Shown here one piece after another: positions 1 to 8,437 of a stretch of DNA of 64,000 nt. The notes beneath the pieces were generated by a model, which was given only the letters and a program-made list of their open reading frames with translations, was not told the DNA's origin and did no database searches. Location of the stretch: NCBI GenBank assembly GCA_947168525.1, contig CAMVMG010000006.1, forward strand, positions 33,419 through 97,418. The letters run 5' to 3'. Made by a program: the position numbers and the translations under genes. The DNA is from an uncultured Bacteroidales bacterium. GTDB lineage: Bacteria > Bacteroidota > Bacteroidia > Bacteroidales > UBA932. Each line of letters starts with the position of its first letter. Positions within the stretch are counted from its first letter, which is position 1.

Positions 1-1577
1 AAGTCGTGCTTGCCGAAGGACTTGTTGTAGTTGAAAAAGTTCTCCCACTGGTAGTACGTAGGCATGCTGATGGAGGCATTCACGGAAGCGTAGTTCTGGA
101 TGCTGTTACCGTTTGCATAGCGGTCGTAGTTGGTGGTCTGGGAGTTGCGGATGTTCATCCGGTAGCCCAGACGGGAGGTGAAGGTGAAGCCTTCAAAAGG
201 CATCAGGTTCAGGGCTGTGGAACCGTTGATGTTGTACCTTTTGTTCAGCGGGTCACTGCCGTAGATGCTGATGAACGGGTTCACCACCGTGTTGTACGGG
301 TTGATACTGTAGTAACGGCCCTGGACGTCCTGGAGGAGCTGTCCGAACTGGGCGCGGTCGTCGGCGATGCCCTTCAGGTTGGCGGGAAGGTCGGCATAGG
401 TATTATAATAAGCCGGAGTGAGAGGGTCCAGGCGCACCATGGCAAGCATGGTGGAATTGGCCATGGAACGCATGGTGGCCAGGCCGATCTGGTTGTTGGT
501 CTGCAGTTGCAGCCACCGCTTGAAGCGCCACTGCCCGTTGATGGAGACCGACAAACGGTTGAACGTGTCGCGGTCGCCCTTCATGGGGCCGTTGTTGCTC
601 ATGTACTGGGCGGAGATGAAGATGTTTCCGTTACGGTCACCCTTCTGGAAGGTGATGTTGTGGCGCATCATGAGGGAAGGCTCTGTGAGTTCCTTGGCCC
701 AGTTGGTATCCGTCTTCCGGTCCCAGTTGGAATCCATGGCCGACTTGGGAATGCCGCCGTTCTCTACATAATAATCATAGAACTCCTGGGCATTCATGGT
801 GTCCGGAAGCTTGGCAAAGGTATTCAGGGAAGTCTGGAACTGATAGGAGATGCGGCCGTCGCTCTGGCCCCGCTTGGTGGTCACAAGGATCACACCGTTT
901 CCGGCACGGGCTCCATAAATGGCGGTGGAAGCACCGTCTTTGAGGATTTCCATGGACTCAATGTCCTCGGGGTTCAGGTTGGAGATGCCTTCGCGGGAGA
1001 TACTTCCGTCGATTACGTACAGCGGACGGGAGTTACCGTTGGTCCCAACGCCACGGATGCGGACAGTACCCTCGGAACCCGGGGAACCGGAAGACATAGA
1101 GATGTACACGCCGGCAGTCTTGCCCTGGAGGGCCTGGGCCGGGTCAGTGACGGTACGGTCGGCCAGGTCGTCCTGTTTCACGGACGAGATGGAGCCGGTG
1201 AGGTCACTCTTTCTCTGGACGCCGTAACCCACGACCACCGTCTCTTCAATCATCTGGGTGTCCAGCTCCATAGAAACGTTCACCGTTCCGCCGCCGGCGG
1301 GAACGGTCACTTCCTGGGAGTTGTATCCAACAGAGGAGAAAACAAGAGTGGAACCGGCAGGGACGGAGATGGAATACTTACCGTCCAGGTCGGTTGCAAC
1401 ACCGTTCGTCGTACCCTTCTGCAGCACACCTACGCCAATGGCGGGCTGTCCGGTTTCGTCCAGGACGGTACCGGACACGGTCACGCGTTGCTGAGCGAAC
1501 AGCGAAACGCCTGAAATGAGGGAAATGAGCAGCCAGGCTGTCAAGTTCCTCATCCAATGTGATTTCATTACTTTCAT
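1..1577 (-). CDS. SusC/RagA-family TonB-linked outer membrane protein (partial, C-terminus beyond window)
   Basis: Reverse-strand translation from ATG near 1577/1568 gives MKSHWMRNLTAWLLISLISGVSLFAQQRVTVSGTVLDETGQPAIGVGVLQKGTTNGVATDLDGKYSISVPAGS... then EETVVVGYGVQRKSDLTGSI, the carboxypeptidase-regulatory-like domain plus TonB plug of SusC proteins. Runs off the left edge. Confidence 0.93.
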   Translation of the reverse strand, partial: MKVMKSHWMRNLTAWLLISLISGVSLFAQQRVTVSGTVLDETGQPAIGVGVLQKGTTNGVATDLDGKYSISVPAGSTLVFSSVGYNSQEVTVPAGGGTVNVSMELDTQMIEETVVVGYGVQRKSDLTGSISSVKQDDLADRTVTDPAQALQGKTAGVYISMSSGSPGSEGTVRIRGVGTNGNSRPLYVIDGSISREGISNLNPEDIESMEILKDGASTAIYGARAGNGVILVTTKRGQSDGRISYQFQTSLNTFAKLPDTMNAQEFYDYYVENGGIPKSAMDSNWDRKTDTNWAKELTEPSLMMRHNITFQKGDRNGNIFISAQYMSNNGPMKGDRDTFNRLSVSINGQWRFKRWLQLQTNNQIGLATMRSMANSTMLAMVRLDPLTPAYYNTYADLPANLKGIADDRAQFGQLLQDVQGRYYSINPYNTVVNPFISIYGSDPLNKRYNINGSTALNLMPFEGFTFTSRLGYRMNIRNSQTTNYDRYANGNSIQNYASVNASISMPTYYQWENFFNYNKSFGKHD

Positions 1578-1630
1578 TAGACCGAGTTTTAGTTAATGTG
1601 ATTGGTAGTTTGGTGATAGTTTGCGTGATA

Positions 1631-1638
1631 CAAAAGTA
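1631..1638 (-). promoter_or_regulatory. Bacteroidetes-type -7 box (TACTTTTG) for the partial susC
   Basis: CAAAAGTA on + strand = TACTTTTG on -, matches TAnnTTTG, about 54 nt upstream of the susC start. Confidence 0.5.
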
Positions 1639-1769
1639 TCAATTCCCCGTGGCGATGTTTTTCCAGGAAGTTCCAAATTCTTTTCATAGAGTCCAAAAAC
1701 TTCCGTTTCCCTTGCAAATAGTCCAATTCTTTCCGAATAATTCGTATATTGGGATTAAATAAAAAATGA

Positions 1770-4700
1770 ATGAAACAAAAAATGGGCATATTGCTATTTT
1801 TATTGCTTTCGCTTTCTTGCAGCAAAGTCACTTCCTCGCCAGACATTTCCAGCCCGTGGACCATTGCACGGGACCTCTCCAACCAGCGTGTTCGCTCCTT
1901 CGCGGAAGACAGCCAGGGGCATATGTGGATAGGCACCTTCCGCGGACTCAACCGCTATGCCGCAGGCGAGTACATCCAGTACTTCCAGACCGACGACGGT
2001 AGCGGTCTGCCGGACAACGAAATCTACAAACTATACACAGACCGCGGCGGTCGCCTTTGGGCCAGCACCACCAGCGGTATCTGTTATTATACAGACCAGG
2101 ACCGCTTCCACCGCCCCCGCAACAGTTTCCATAACCTGGTGTACCAGATAGAGGAATCACCGGAAGGCAAGATCTTCTTCTGCGACCGGATGAACGTGAT
2201 GGAGTACATGCCGGAGCTGGATTCCATCAAGGTTGACATCCAGTTCTCACCCGTCCAGGACATCTCCTGCCAGATGTTCTTCGTCGGGGACAAACAGCTG
2301 CTCCTGATATCGGCTAGCTGGATCCGGCTCTACGACATGGCGGATTTCAGCCTTATCCGGGAAGACAAGCCTGCCAGGCCCTCCGGCGAATGGGCACAGA
2401 CAGAAGACGGAACCATCTGGTGCTCCGGCAGCCAGGGAGTCTTCTTGCTGGACCCGCTGACCGGCGAAACCCGCGAAGCACCGGATCTTTTGCGGAAAGC
2501 ACCCGAGTTATCGCAGCAGGCGCGGGTCATCCTCCCCTACGACAAACAGTTGATGGTATTCGCCACCCACAGCGGAGACCTGTTCGCCTATGACAAGGTG
2601 GCCAATCTTCTCTATAGCAGCGATGACGAACGCTTTCCGTTTACGCTTCCCGAAAGGGCCGTAAGCGACCTCCACAAAGACCGTCACGGAAATCTTTGGG
2701 CTTCTTACGGTTACTATGGTTTTTCTGTGCTCAACAACGAGCGGTGGGGATTCAACACGGACAACACCCTCTCCAAGCGCATGAAAGGCACTTTTGTTCA
2801 GTCCATTGCCAAAGACAGCCAGGGCCGCCTCTGGATTGCATCCCAGGAAGGCCGGCTGCTGCTTTACGAGAACAAGCAAATCCGGGAAATAGACTTCAGG
2901 AAAGCCATTGGGGCTGACGGCAACCGTATAACTGCCATCTTGCAAGTATACGCCGACCGTGAAGATGCTCTATGGATTGCCACCAGCGGACTGGGTGTCT
3001 GCCGTTTCACGTATCATGACGGAGTGCTCCGCCATACAGGCCGCTGGAATTATAGTAGCATTCTTTCCTTCGCCGACGACGGGCAGGGGCATGTCTGGTT
3101 CGGCGGTTTCCACCCAAAGGTGTTCTGCGTGGACAAAAAGGACGGAGCCCTCCGGGAACTCCGCCTTTTCCCGGACGGATACAGCCATGTGTCGGCCATG
3201 ATCATGACGGAAGAGGGACTTCTTGCCGGCGCTTTCCCCTATGACATCCGAAGAATTGACCCGTCCAACTTCCAGGTCCAGCCTTTTCTCCCGGAGAACA
3301 CCTTCCGCATAGCCCTCCCCAGGGGGGAATACATTCCTACCTGCTTCTTCCGCGATAGCGAGGGACTCCTCTGGATTGGGACTAATACCAACGGACTGCT
3401 CTGCTGGAATGCTTCCAAACGGGAACTCCGCCACGTGGATGGTACCCCCTGTGAGGATATTGCCGCCGTCCAGGAAGACAGCCGCGGCAACATCTGGGTC
3501 AGTACTCAGTACGGTCTGGGAAAATACAGCAAAACCGACGGAACCTTCACCAATTATACGGACCAGGGAAAGACCGGCGGCAACCAGTTCAGCGACCGTG
3601 CCGCTGCCATCCTCCAGGACGGGACCCTTGTTTTCGGAGGGCTTCACGGACTCACGGTCGTGAACCCCATCACGGTATCCAGAAAAAGAGACGTCCCCCT
3701 TTCCTTCGAATACCTGAAAATCCACAACGCACTGGTGCAGCCCGGGCCGGGATCGGCCATCGGCAAAAACCTTTGGTTGCGGCCGGAAGTAACGCTGGAC
3801 CACACGCAGAAAGGCTTCTCCATCTCCTTTGCCGCCCTGGACTATTCCAATGACGAACGGGCCAATTACTATTATAAACTAGATGGAGAAGACAACTTTT
3901 GGGTGGAAGCCGGAGATGTGCACGAAGCCTATTACTCCAATTTGGATCCAGGCCATTACACCTTCCGCGTCCGAATTGGTAGCAACAGTATCGCCGAAAA
4001 AGAGATTTCACTCCCTATCCACGTAAAGCCAGCCCCTTGGGCCAGTTTCTGGGCTGTTTTAGCCTATTTTCTCCTGATAACAGGAGCTCTCTGGGGACTC
4101 TTGTCCGTGTGGATGAACTACCGCAAAGAAGCCGCAGCCGCCCGCCAGGCCCAGAAGGAGAAGGAGGAGCAGCAGCGCATCAACCGGATGAATACTAGCT
4201 TTTTCGCCAACATGGCCCATGAGTTCAGGACGCCACTCACCCTTATTTCCGGACCTGTGTCCCTCCTGGCCGGTAGCGCCACGGCATCGGCCGAGGACAA
4301 GCGCATGCTCCTGACCGTCCAAAAAAACATAGACCGACTGCTCAAGCTGGTAAACCAATTGCTGGACATGGGCAAACTGGAAACCGACAGCCTCCCGCTC
4401 AAAGTGCGGAAGATGGACATTGTCCCGCTCATAAAGGAGCAGAACGACTTCTTCCTTTCCCGCGCCAAAAGCAAGAACATCATCTTTGAATGTTACTGCC
4501 ACGAAAATTCCTTTGTGATGTGGGCAGATGCCGACAAAATCGGCAAAATCATGGGGAATCTCTTGTCCAACGCCTTCAAGTTCACTCCGGAAGGGGGTAC
4601 GGTACGGGTAATACTGGACGTGATCTCGCGGGAGCATGTGGAACGCACCTTCCCGCTCACCAAAACCGACACGCAGGAGAACTACCTCCGGATCATTGTC

Positions 4701-5777
4701 TCGGATACCGGGCCAGGCATCCCGAAGGCGAGCACAGAAAAGATCTTTGAGCGATATTACCAGGTGGACGGTGGGAGCGGCGGAGCATATAACTACGGGA
4801 CGGGAATCGGCCTGTACTACACCCGCGCGCTGGTAACCCTGCACCATGGCTATATCCAGGCCGGAAACCGGGAGACCGGCACCGGGGCGGTGTTCACTTT
4901 CATCCTTCCGACCGGAGCGGATGCCTACACTGACGAGGAGAAAGAAAACAGCTTTGTGGAAGTCCAAAGCCAAGCCCCTGCCCCCGATGAAGAGTTCCCG
5001 GAGGTGGCCGCCACCGCGTCTTCCGGCAAAAGCATCCTGGTGGTGGACGACGACATCGAGGTGACGCAGTATCTCAAGGACTTACTGTCGGCCGACTATG
5101 AGGTCATCTGCAAGTTCAATGCGGCATCGGCCCTGAAGAGCCTGGAAGAAAAGCCGGTGGACCTGGTCATCAGCGACGTCTCCATGCCCGGGAAAGACGG
5201 CTATGCCCTGTGCAAGGATATCAAGAGTGACCGCCAGCTCTGCCACATCCCGGTAATCCTGGTCACCGCGAAAGTAACAGTGGAGAACCAGATCCAGGGC
5301 CTGGACATGGGGGCCGATGCTTATGTGACCAAACCCTTCGACCCGTACTATCTGAAATCCCTCATCCGCTCCCAGCTGGACAACCGAGACCGCATGCAGA
5401 GCTTGGTTCGCATGGCCACCAGCACGCGGGCGATCGCTCCCTCCGCCTCACTCTCAGTGCAGGACAGTGACTTCCTGGACAGCTTGTACAACCTGATGGA
5501 ATCCGAGATGACCAACCCGGAACTGGACGTGGAAAAAATGGCGGGAGAATTGTTCATCTCCCGCTCAAAGCTGTTTTACAAGGTAAAAGGCCTCACGGGC
5601 CAGACCCCCATCGAATTTTTCAAACAGTACAAACTGAACCGCGCCGCCGAATTACTCAAGGAAGGGAAATACACCATCTCCCAGATATCCGACCTTACCG
5701 GCTTCAGTTCGCCGTCCAAGTTCTCTACCCTGTTCAAGAAGCAGTTCGGCGTCCCGCCCAGCTGCTATAAAGGCTAG
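1770..5777 (+). CDS. Hybrid two-component system (HTCS) regulator: propeller sensor, Y_Y_Y-like, histidine kinase, receiver, AraC-type HTH
   Basis: Repeated propeller motifs (GHMWIGTFRGLNRY, GLLWIGTNTNGLL, GNIWVSTQYGLGKYS), TM segment, kinase H-box FFANMAHEFRTPLTLI, receiver KSILVVDDDIEVTQYLKDLL, C-terminal AraC HTH (ISQISDLTGFSSPSKFSTLFKKQFGVPPSCY). Confidence 0.96.
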   Translation: MKQKMGILLFLLLSLSCSKVTSSPDISSPWTIARDLSNQRVRSFAEDSQGHMWIGTFRGLNRYAAGEYIQYFQTDDGSGLPDNEIYKLYTDRGGRLWASTTSGICYYTDQDRFHRPRNSFHNLVYQIEESPEGKIFFCDRMNVMEYMPELDSIKVDIQFSPVQDISCQMFFVGDKQLLLISASWIRLYDMADFSLIREDKPARPSGEWAQTEDGTIWCSGSQGVFLLDPLTGETREAPDLLRKAPELSQQARVILPYDKQLMVFATHSGDLFAYDKVANLLYSSDDERFPFTLPERAVSDLHKDRHGNLWASYGYYGFSVLNNERWGFNTDNTLSKRMKGTFVQSIAKDSQGRLWIASQEGRLLLYENKQIREIDFRKAIGADGNRITAILQVYADREDALWIATSGLGVCRFTYHDGVLRHTGRWNYSSILSFADDGQGHVWFGGFHPKVFCVDKKDGALRELRLFPDGYSHVSAMIMTEEGLLAGAFPYDIRRIDPSNFQVQPFLPENTFRIALPRGEYIPTCFFRDSEGLLWIGTNTNGLLCWNASKRELRHVDGTPCEDIAAVQEDSRGNIWVSTQYGLGKYSKTDGTFTNYTDQGKTGGNQFSDRAAAILQDGTLVFGGLHGLTVVNPITVSRKRDVPLSFEYLKIHNALVQPGPGSAIGKNLWLRPEVTLDHTQKGFSISFAALDYSNDERANYYYKLDGEDNFWVEAGDVHEAYYSNLDPGHYTFRVRIGSNSIAEKEISLPIHVKPAPWASFWAVLAYFLLITGALWGLLSVWMNYRKEAAAARQAQKEKEEQQRINRMNTSFFANMAHEFRTPLTLISGPVSLLAGSATASAEDKRMLLTVQKNIDRLLKLVNQLLDMGKLETDSLPLKVRKMDIVPLIKEQNDFFLSRAKSKNIIFECYCHENSFVMWADADKIGKIMGNLLSNAFKFTPEGGTVRVILDVISREHVERTFPLTKTDTQENYLRIIVSDTGPGIPKASTEKIFERYYQVDGGSGGAYNYGTGIGLYYTRALVTLHHGYIQAGNRETGTGAVFTFILPTGADAYTDEEKENSFVEVQSQAPAPDEEFPEVAATASSGKSILVVDDDIEVTQYLKDLLSADYEVICKFNAASALKSLEEKPVDLVISDVSMPGKDGYALCKDIKSDRQLCHIPVILVTAKVTVENQIQGLDMGADAYVTKPFDPYYLKSLIRSQLDNRDRMQSLVRMATSTRAIAPSASLSVQDSDFLDSLYNLMESEMTNPELDVEKMAGELFISRSKLFYKVKGLTGQTPIEFFKQYKLNRAAELLKEGKYTISQISDLTGFSSPSKFSTLFKKQFGVPPSCYKG

Positions 5778-5779
5778 TC

Positions 5780-6658
5780 TTACGGCATCTGGGTGGAGAA
5801 GTGACGGGTCATATAGGCCAGGGCACGGCGGAGGGCGTCGTACCAGTAGTACGAGGCGTGGGCGCCGTCGAAGCAGCGGAACTGGACCTTCATGCCGTTC
5901 TTCTTCATCTGCTGGTAGGTGGCTACGTTGGCGTCGAACAGGAAGTCGTCGTCACCGCAGTCCAGTACGAAGTATACGCTCTTGGCAGCCTCAATCTGCT
6001 CCGGGGTGTAGTGGCCGCCGTTCATGGTAGCGGGCAGCACGGCCGGAGACTCTGCGCTGCTATCGAACAAGTTGGCGCTCACGGCAGCGCTGATAGCATA
6101 TACGCTGGAGAAGAGCTCAGGATGGCGCATACCGTAATTGAACGAACCGCCGCCGCCCATGGACAGGCCGCCGATAGCCCGGTGTCCCTTGTCGGGAATG
6201 GTACGGTAGCGCCTGTCGATGCAGGGCAACAGCTCCTGGAAGAAATAATCTTCATACTTCCAGTCCGGTTGGTTGAAATAGCCCATGTGGCCGGCCTCGT
6301 TGGCATTGGGGAACACCACGATGCACTCGGCGGCCGTACCGTCGTTGGTAATCATGGTGATGGCCTCGGAAATCATGGAAACGGGGATATTGGCCCATTC
6401 CCAGTCGTTTTCACCGGCGCCATGGAGCATATACACCACCGGATAACGGCGCTCGGGTTCCTTGGCATAGCTCTTGGGAAGCATCACGGAGAAATTCTTG
6501 TCCACGCCCAGCACTTCGCTGTGGAAATACAGGTGCTCTACGGGGATGGGGAAAACGCGGGCCTGATGGGCTGCAGGGTCCTGCTCCTTCACCTCCTGGG
6601 CCTGGAGCGCGCAGGTCATCGACAGGGCGATGACTGCAAAAGCAATCATTTTTTTCAT
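5780..6658 (-). CDS. Secreted esterase, enterochelin/feruloyl esterase-like alpha/beta hydrolase
   Basis: From internal start MKKMIAFAVIALSMTCALQAQ (signal peptide); YPVVYMLHGAGENDWEW, GHRAIGGLSMGGGGSFNYGMRHPELFSSV (GxSxGG nucleophile elbow). The ORF-track N-terminal extension to 7021 is unlikely. Confidence 0.88.
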   Translation of the reverse strand: MKKMIAFAVIALSMTCALQAQEVKEQDPAAHQARVFPIPVEHLYFHSEVLGVDKNFSVMLPKSYAKEPERRYPVVYMLHGAGENDWEWANIPVSMISEAITMITNDGTAAECIVVFPNANEAGHMGYFNQPDWKYEDYFFQELLPCIDRRYRTIPDKGHRAIGGLSMGGGGSFNYGMRHPELFSSVYAISAAVSANLFDSSAESPAVLPATMNGGHYTPEQIEAAKSVYFVLDCGDDDFLFDANVATYQQMKKNGMKVQFRCFDGAHASYYWYDALRRALAYMTRHFSTQMP

Positions 6659-6690
6659 ATCAAACGTTTTGTTGTGCATCATTCGTTTTA

Positions 6691-6698
6691 CAAAGATA
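6691..6698 (-). promoter_or_regulatory. -7 box (TATCTTTG) for the 5780..6658 esterase
   Basis: CAAAGATA on + = TATCTTTG on -, 33 nt upstream of ATG. Confidence 0.55.
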
Positions 6699-6759
6699 AG
6701 AAAACGAAAATAGAAATACAAATATTTTACTTTCGTTTGTTTATGAAATAAACTTTCGA

Positions 6760-6767
6760 TAACTTTG
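6760..6767 (+). promoter_or_regulatory. -7 box (TAACTTTG) for the 6795 DUF1593 gene
   Basis: TAACTTTG matching TAnnTTTG, 27 nt upstream of ATG. Confidence 0.55.
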
Positions 6768-6794
6768 TCATCACAAATACCAATATGACGGATT

Positions 6795-8264
6795 ATGAAA
6801 ATCAATCTCTTCCTGACCTTATTCTGTGTGGTCCTGCTGGCGGCAGCCTGTTCCTCCCCCACCTCCCGATATGCCAACGACACCACGCTGGTCCCCCGCC
6901 AGGCGGCAGCAGCCGGGCAGCTCCCCCGCGTGATTGTCATGACCGACGCGGAAACGGACGACCGCTGCTCCATGGTCCACTTCCTGCTGTATGCCAACGA
7001 TATGCAGGTGGATGCCATCATTCAGAGCAATTCCTGCTTCCAGCGGCACGGCTGGAGCAGCGAGCCCTGGCTCGAAGAACAGATATCGGCCTATGAGAAG
7101 GTGTATCCCAACTTGAAGGTGCACGACAGCCGTTATCCCACGCCGGAGTATCTGAGAAGCGTGGTGTTCATCGGTGACGAGACACCGGAACACATCGGCA
7201 TCGGCAACAATGCCGCCGCGCTGATCCCGGGCGTGGAGCCGGTCATCGACCCGTCTACCTGGGAAGATACGCCCGGCAGCGACCGCATCGTGGAAGTGCT
7301 CCTGGAGGACGATCCCCGGCCGGTCTACCTGCAGGCCTGGGGCGGTTCCAACACCGCAGCCCGCGCGCTCTACAAACTGAAGACCCAATATCCGGACCAG
7401 TATGCCCGCGCCGCATCCAAGGCCGTACTCTACTGCATCTGGTATCAGGACGGTGGCGGCAACTATATCGAACGGAACTTCCCCGAGGTTACCATCCTCC
7501 TGAACCATCACTTCAGCGGCAGCTGGGACTACGGCACCATGGTGAACTCCGACGACTTCGTAGCCAAGTATCTCCACAACGGGAAAAACCCGCTGGGAGC
7601 CCTGTATACGCAAGGCTACATCAGCGAAGGAGACTCCCCCGCCTTCCTGTATTCCGTCGACAACGGTCTCCGCTCCTACGAGGATCCCACCTACGGCGGC
7701 TGGGGCGGGCGGTTCTACAAGGTAGATGGCTGGGACAACGTGTACCGGGACACCGGCTTCGGCGACCTCCGCGAATGGATTGAACCCGCCATGCACGACT
7801 TCCAGGCCCGACTCACCTGGTGCATCACCCCGGACTACGACAAGGGCAACCACAGGCCGGTCATCTCCTTCCCCGAAGGGCAGGACCGCACCGTTCACCC
7901 GGGCGATACCGTCACCCTGCGCATCCAGGCCACGGACAACGACAAGCCGGACCTGGAAGGAACCTGGAAAATGCGCGGAGAAGTGCTGTCCCAGCAGGGC
8001 ATCACCTACGAGCGGTTCCTGGAGATGGCCTCCAGCCCCGCCGCTTCGTCTTTCCTCACCGGCTGCACCGTGAACTGGCTCCAGGGAAAGGGCGGCACCT
8101 ACCCCGGAATCATCGACCTGATCTACAACAACGACGGCTCCGTGAGCTTTGTAGCACCGCAGGTTAACGCCCCGCAGACCATCCACATCATTGCCGAAGC
8201 CACCGACAAGGGAACCCCGCCGCTCACCACCTACGCCCGCTTCGTGATTACCGTACAGAAATAG
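6795..8264 (+). CDS. DUF1593 / nucleoside hydrolase-like secreted protein
   Basis: Lipoprotein-like N-terminus (LAAACSSP), PRVIVMTDAETDDRCSMVHFLLYANDMQVDAI (nucleoside-hydrolase-like Asp cluster), DDPRPVYLQAWGGSNTAARAL, C-terminal Ig-like domain. Paralogous to three other proteins here. Confidence 0.88.
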   Translation: MKINLFLTLFCVVLLAAACSSPTSRYANDTTLVPRQAAAAGQLPRVIVMTDAETDDRCSMVHFLLYANDMQVDAIIQSNSCFQRHGWSSEPWLEEQISAYEKVYPNLKVHDSRYPTPEYLRSVVFIGDETPEHIGIGNNAAALIPGVEPVIDPSTWEDTPGSDRIVEVLLEDDPRPVYLQAWGGSNTAARALYKLKTQYPDQYARAASKAVLYCIWYQDGGGNYIERNFPEVTILLNHHFSGSWDYGTMVNSDDFVAKYLHNGKNPLGALYTQGYISEGDSPAFLYSVDNGLRSYEDPTYGGWGGRFYKVDGWDNVYRDTGFGDLREWIEPAMHDFQARLTWCITPDYDKGNHRPVISFPEGQDRTVHPGDTVTLRIQATDNDKPDLEGTWKMRGEVLSQQGITYERFLEMASSPAASSFLTGCTVNWLQGKGGTYPGIIDLIYNNDGSVSFVAPQVNAPQTIHIIAEATDKGTPPLTTYARFVITVQK

Positions 8265-8335
8265 GTTCCGACAGGGCCCGCCAGCCAGACATATCAGCCC
8301 GGACCGTTTTCTGGAAACAATTGACCAACAAGCAA

Positions 8336-8381
8336 TTATGCGAAAGTGTCTAGTCGTTGCCGACTAGACACTTTCGCATAA
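8336..8381. repeat. Perfect 21-bp inverted repeat with 4-nt loop between convergent genes (possible bidirectional terminator)
   Basis: TTATGCGAAAGTGTCTAGTCG-TTGC-CGACTAGACACTTTCGCATAA. Confidence 0.85.
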
Positions 8382-8437
8382 CATACTGTTTCATAGTTAG
8401 TTACATTTCACGCGCACTACGCTGCTTCTCCCAAGAA

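Noticed and set aside
6-1514. Long plus-strand ORF (502 aa) opposite the partial SusC
   Set aside because: Antisense shadow of a clear SusC reading frame; low-complexity V/G/H-rich translation with no recognisable domain.
6659-7021. N-terminal extension of the 5780 ORF
   Set aside because: A signal peptide begins at 6658 with a -7 box at 6691-6698; the extension would also overlap the divergent DUF1593 gene.
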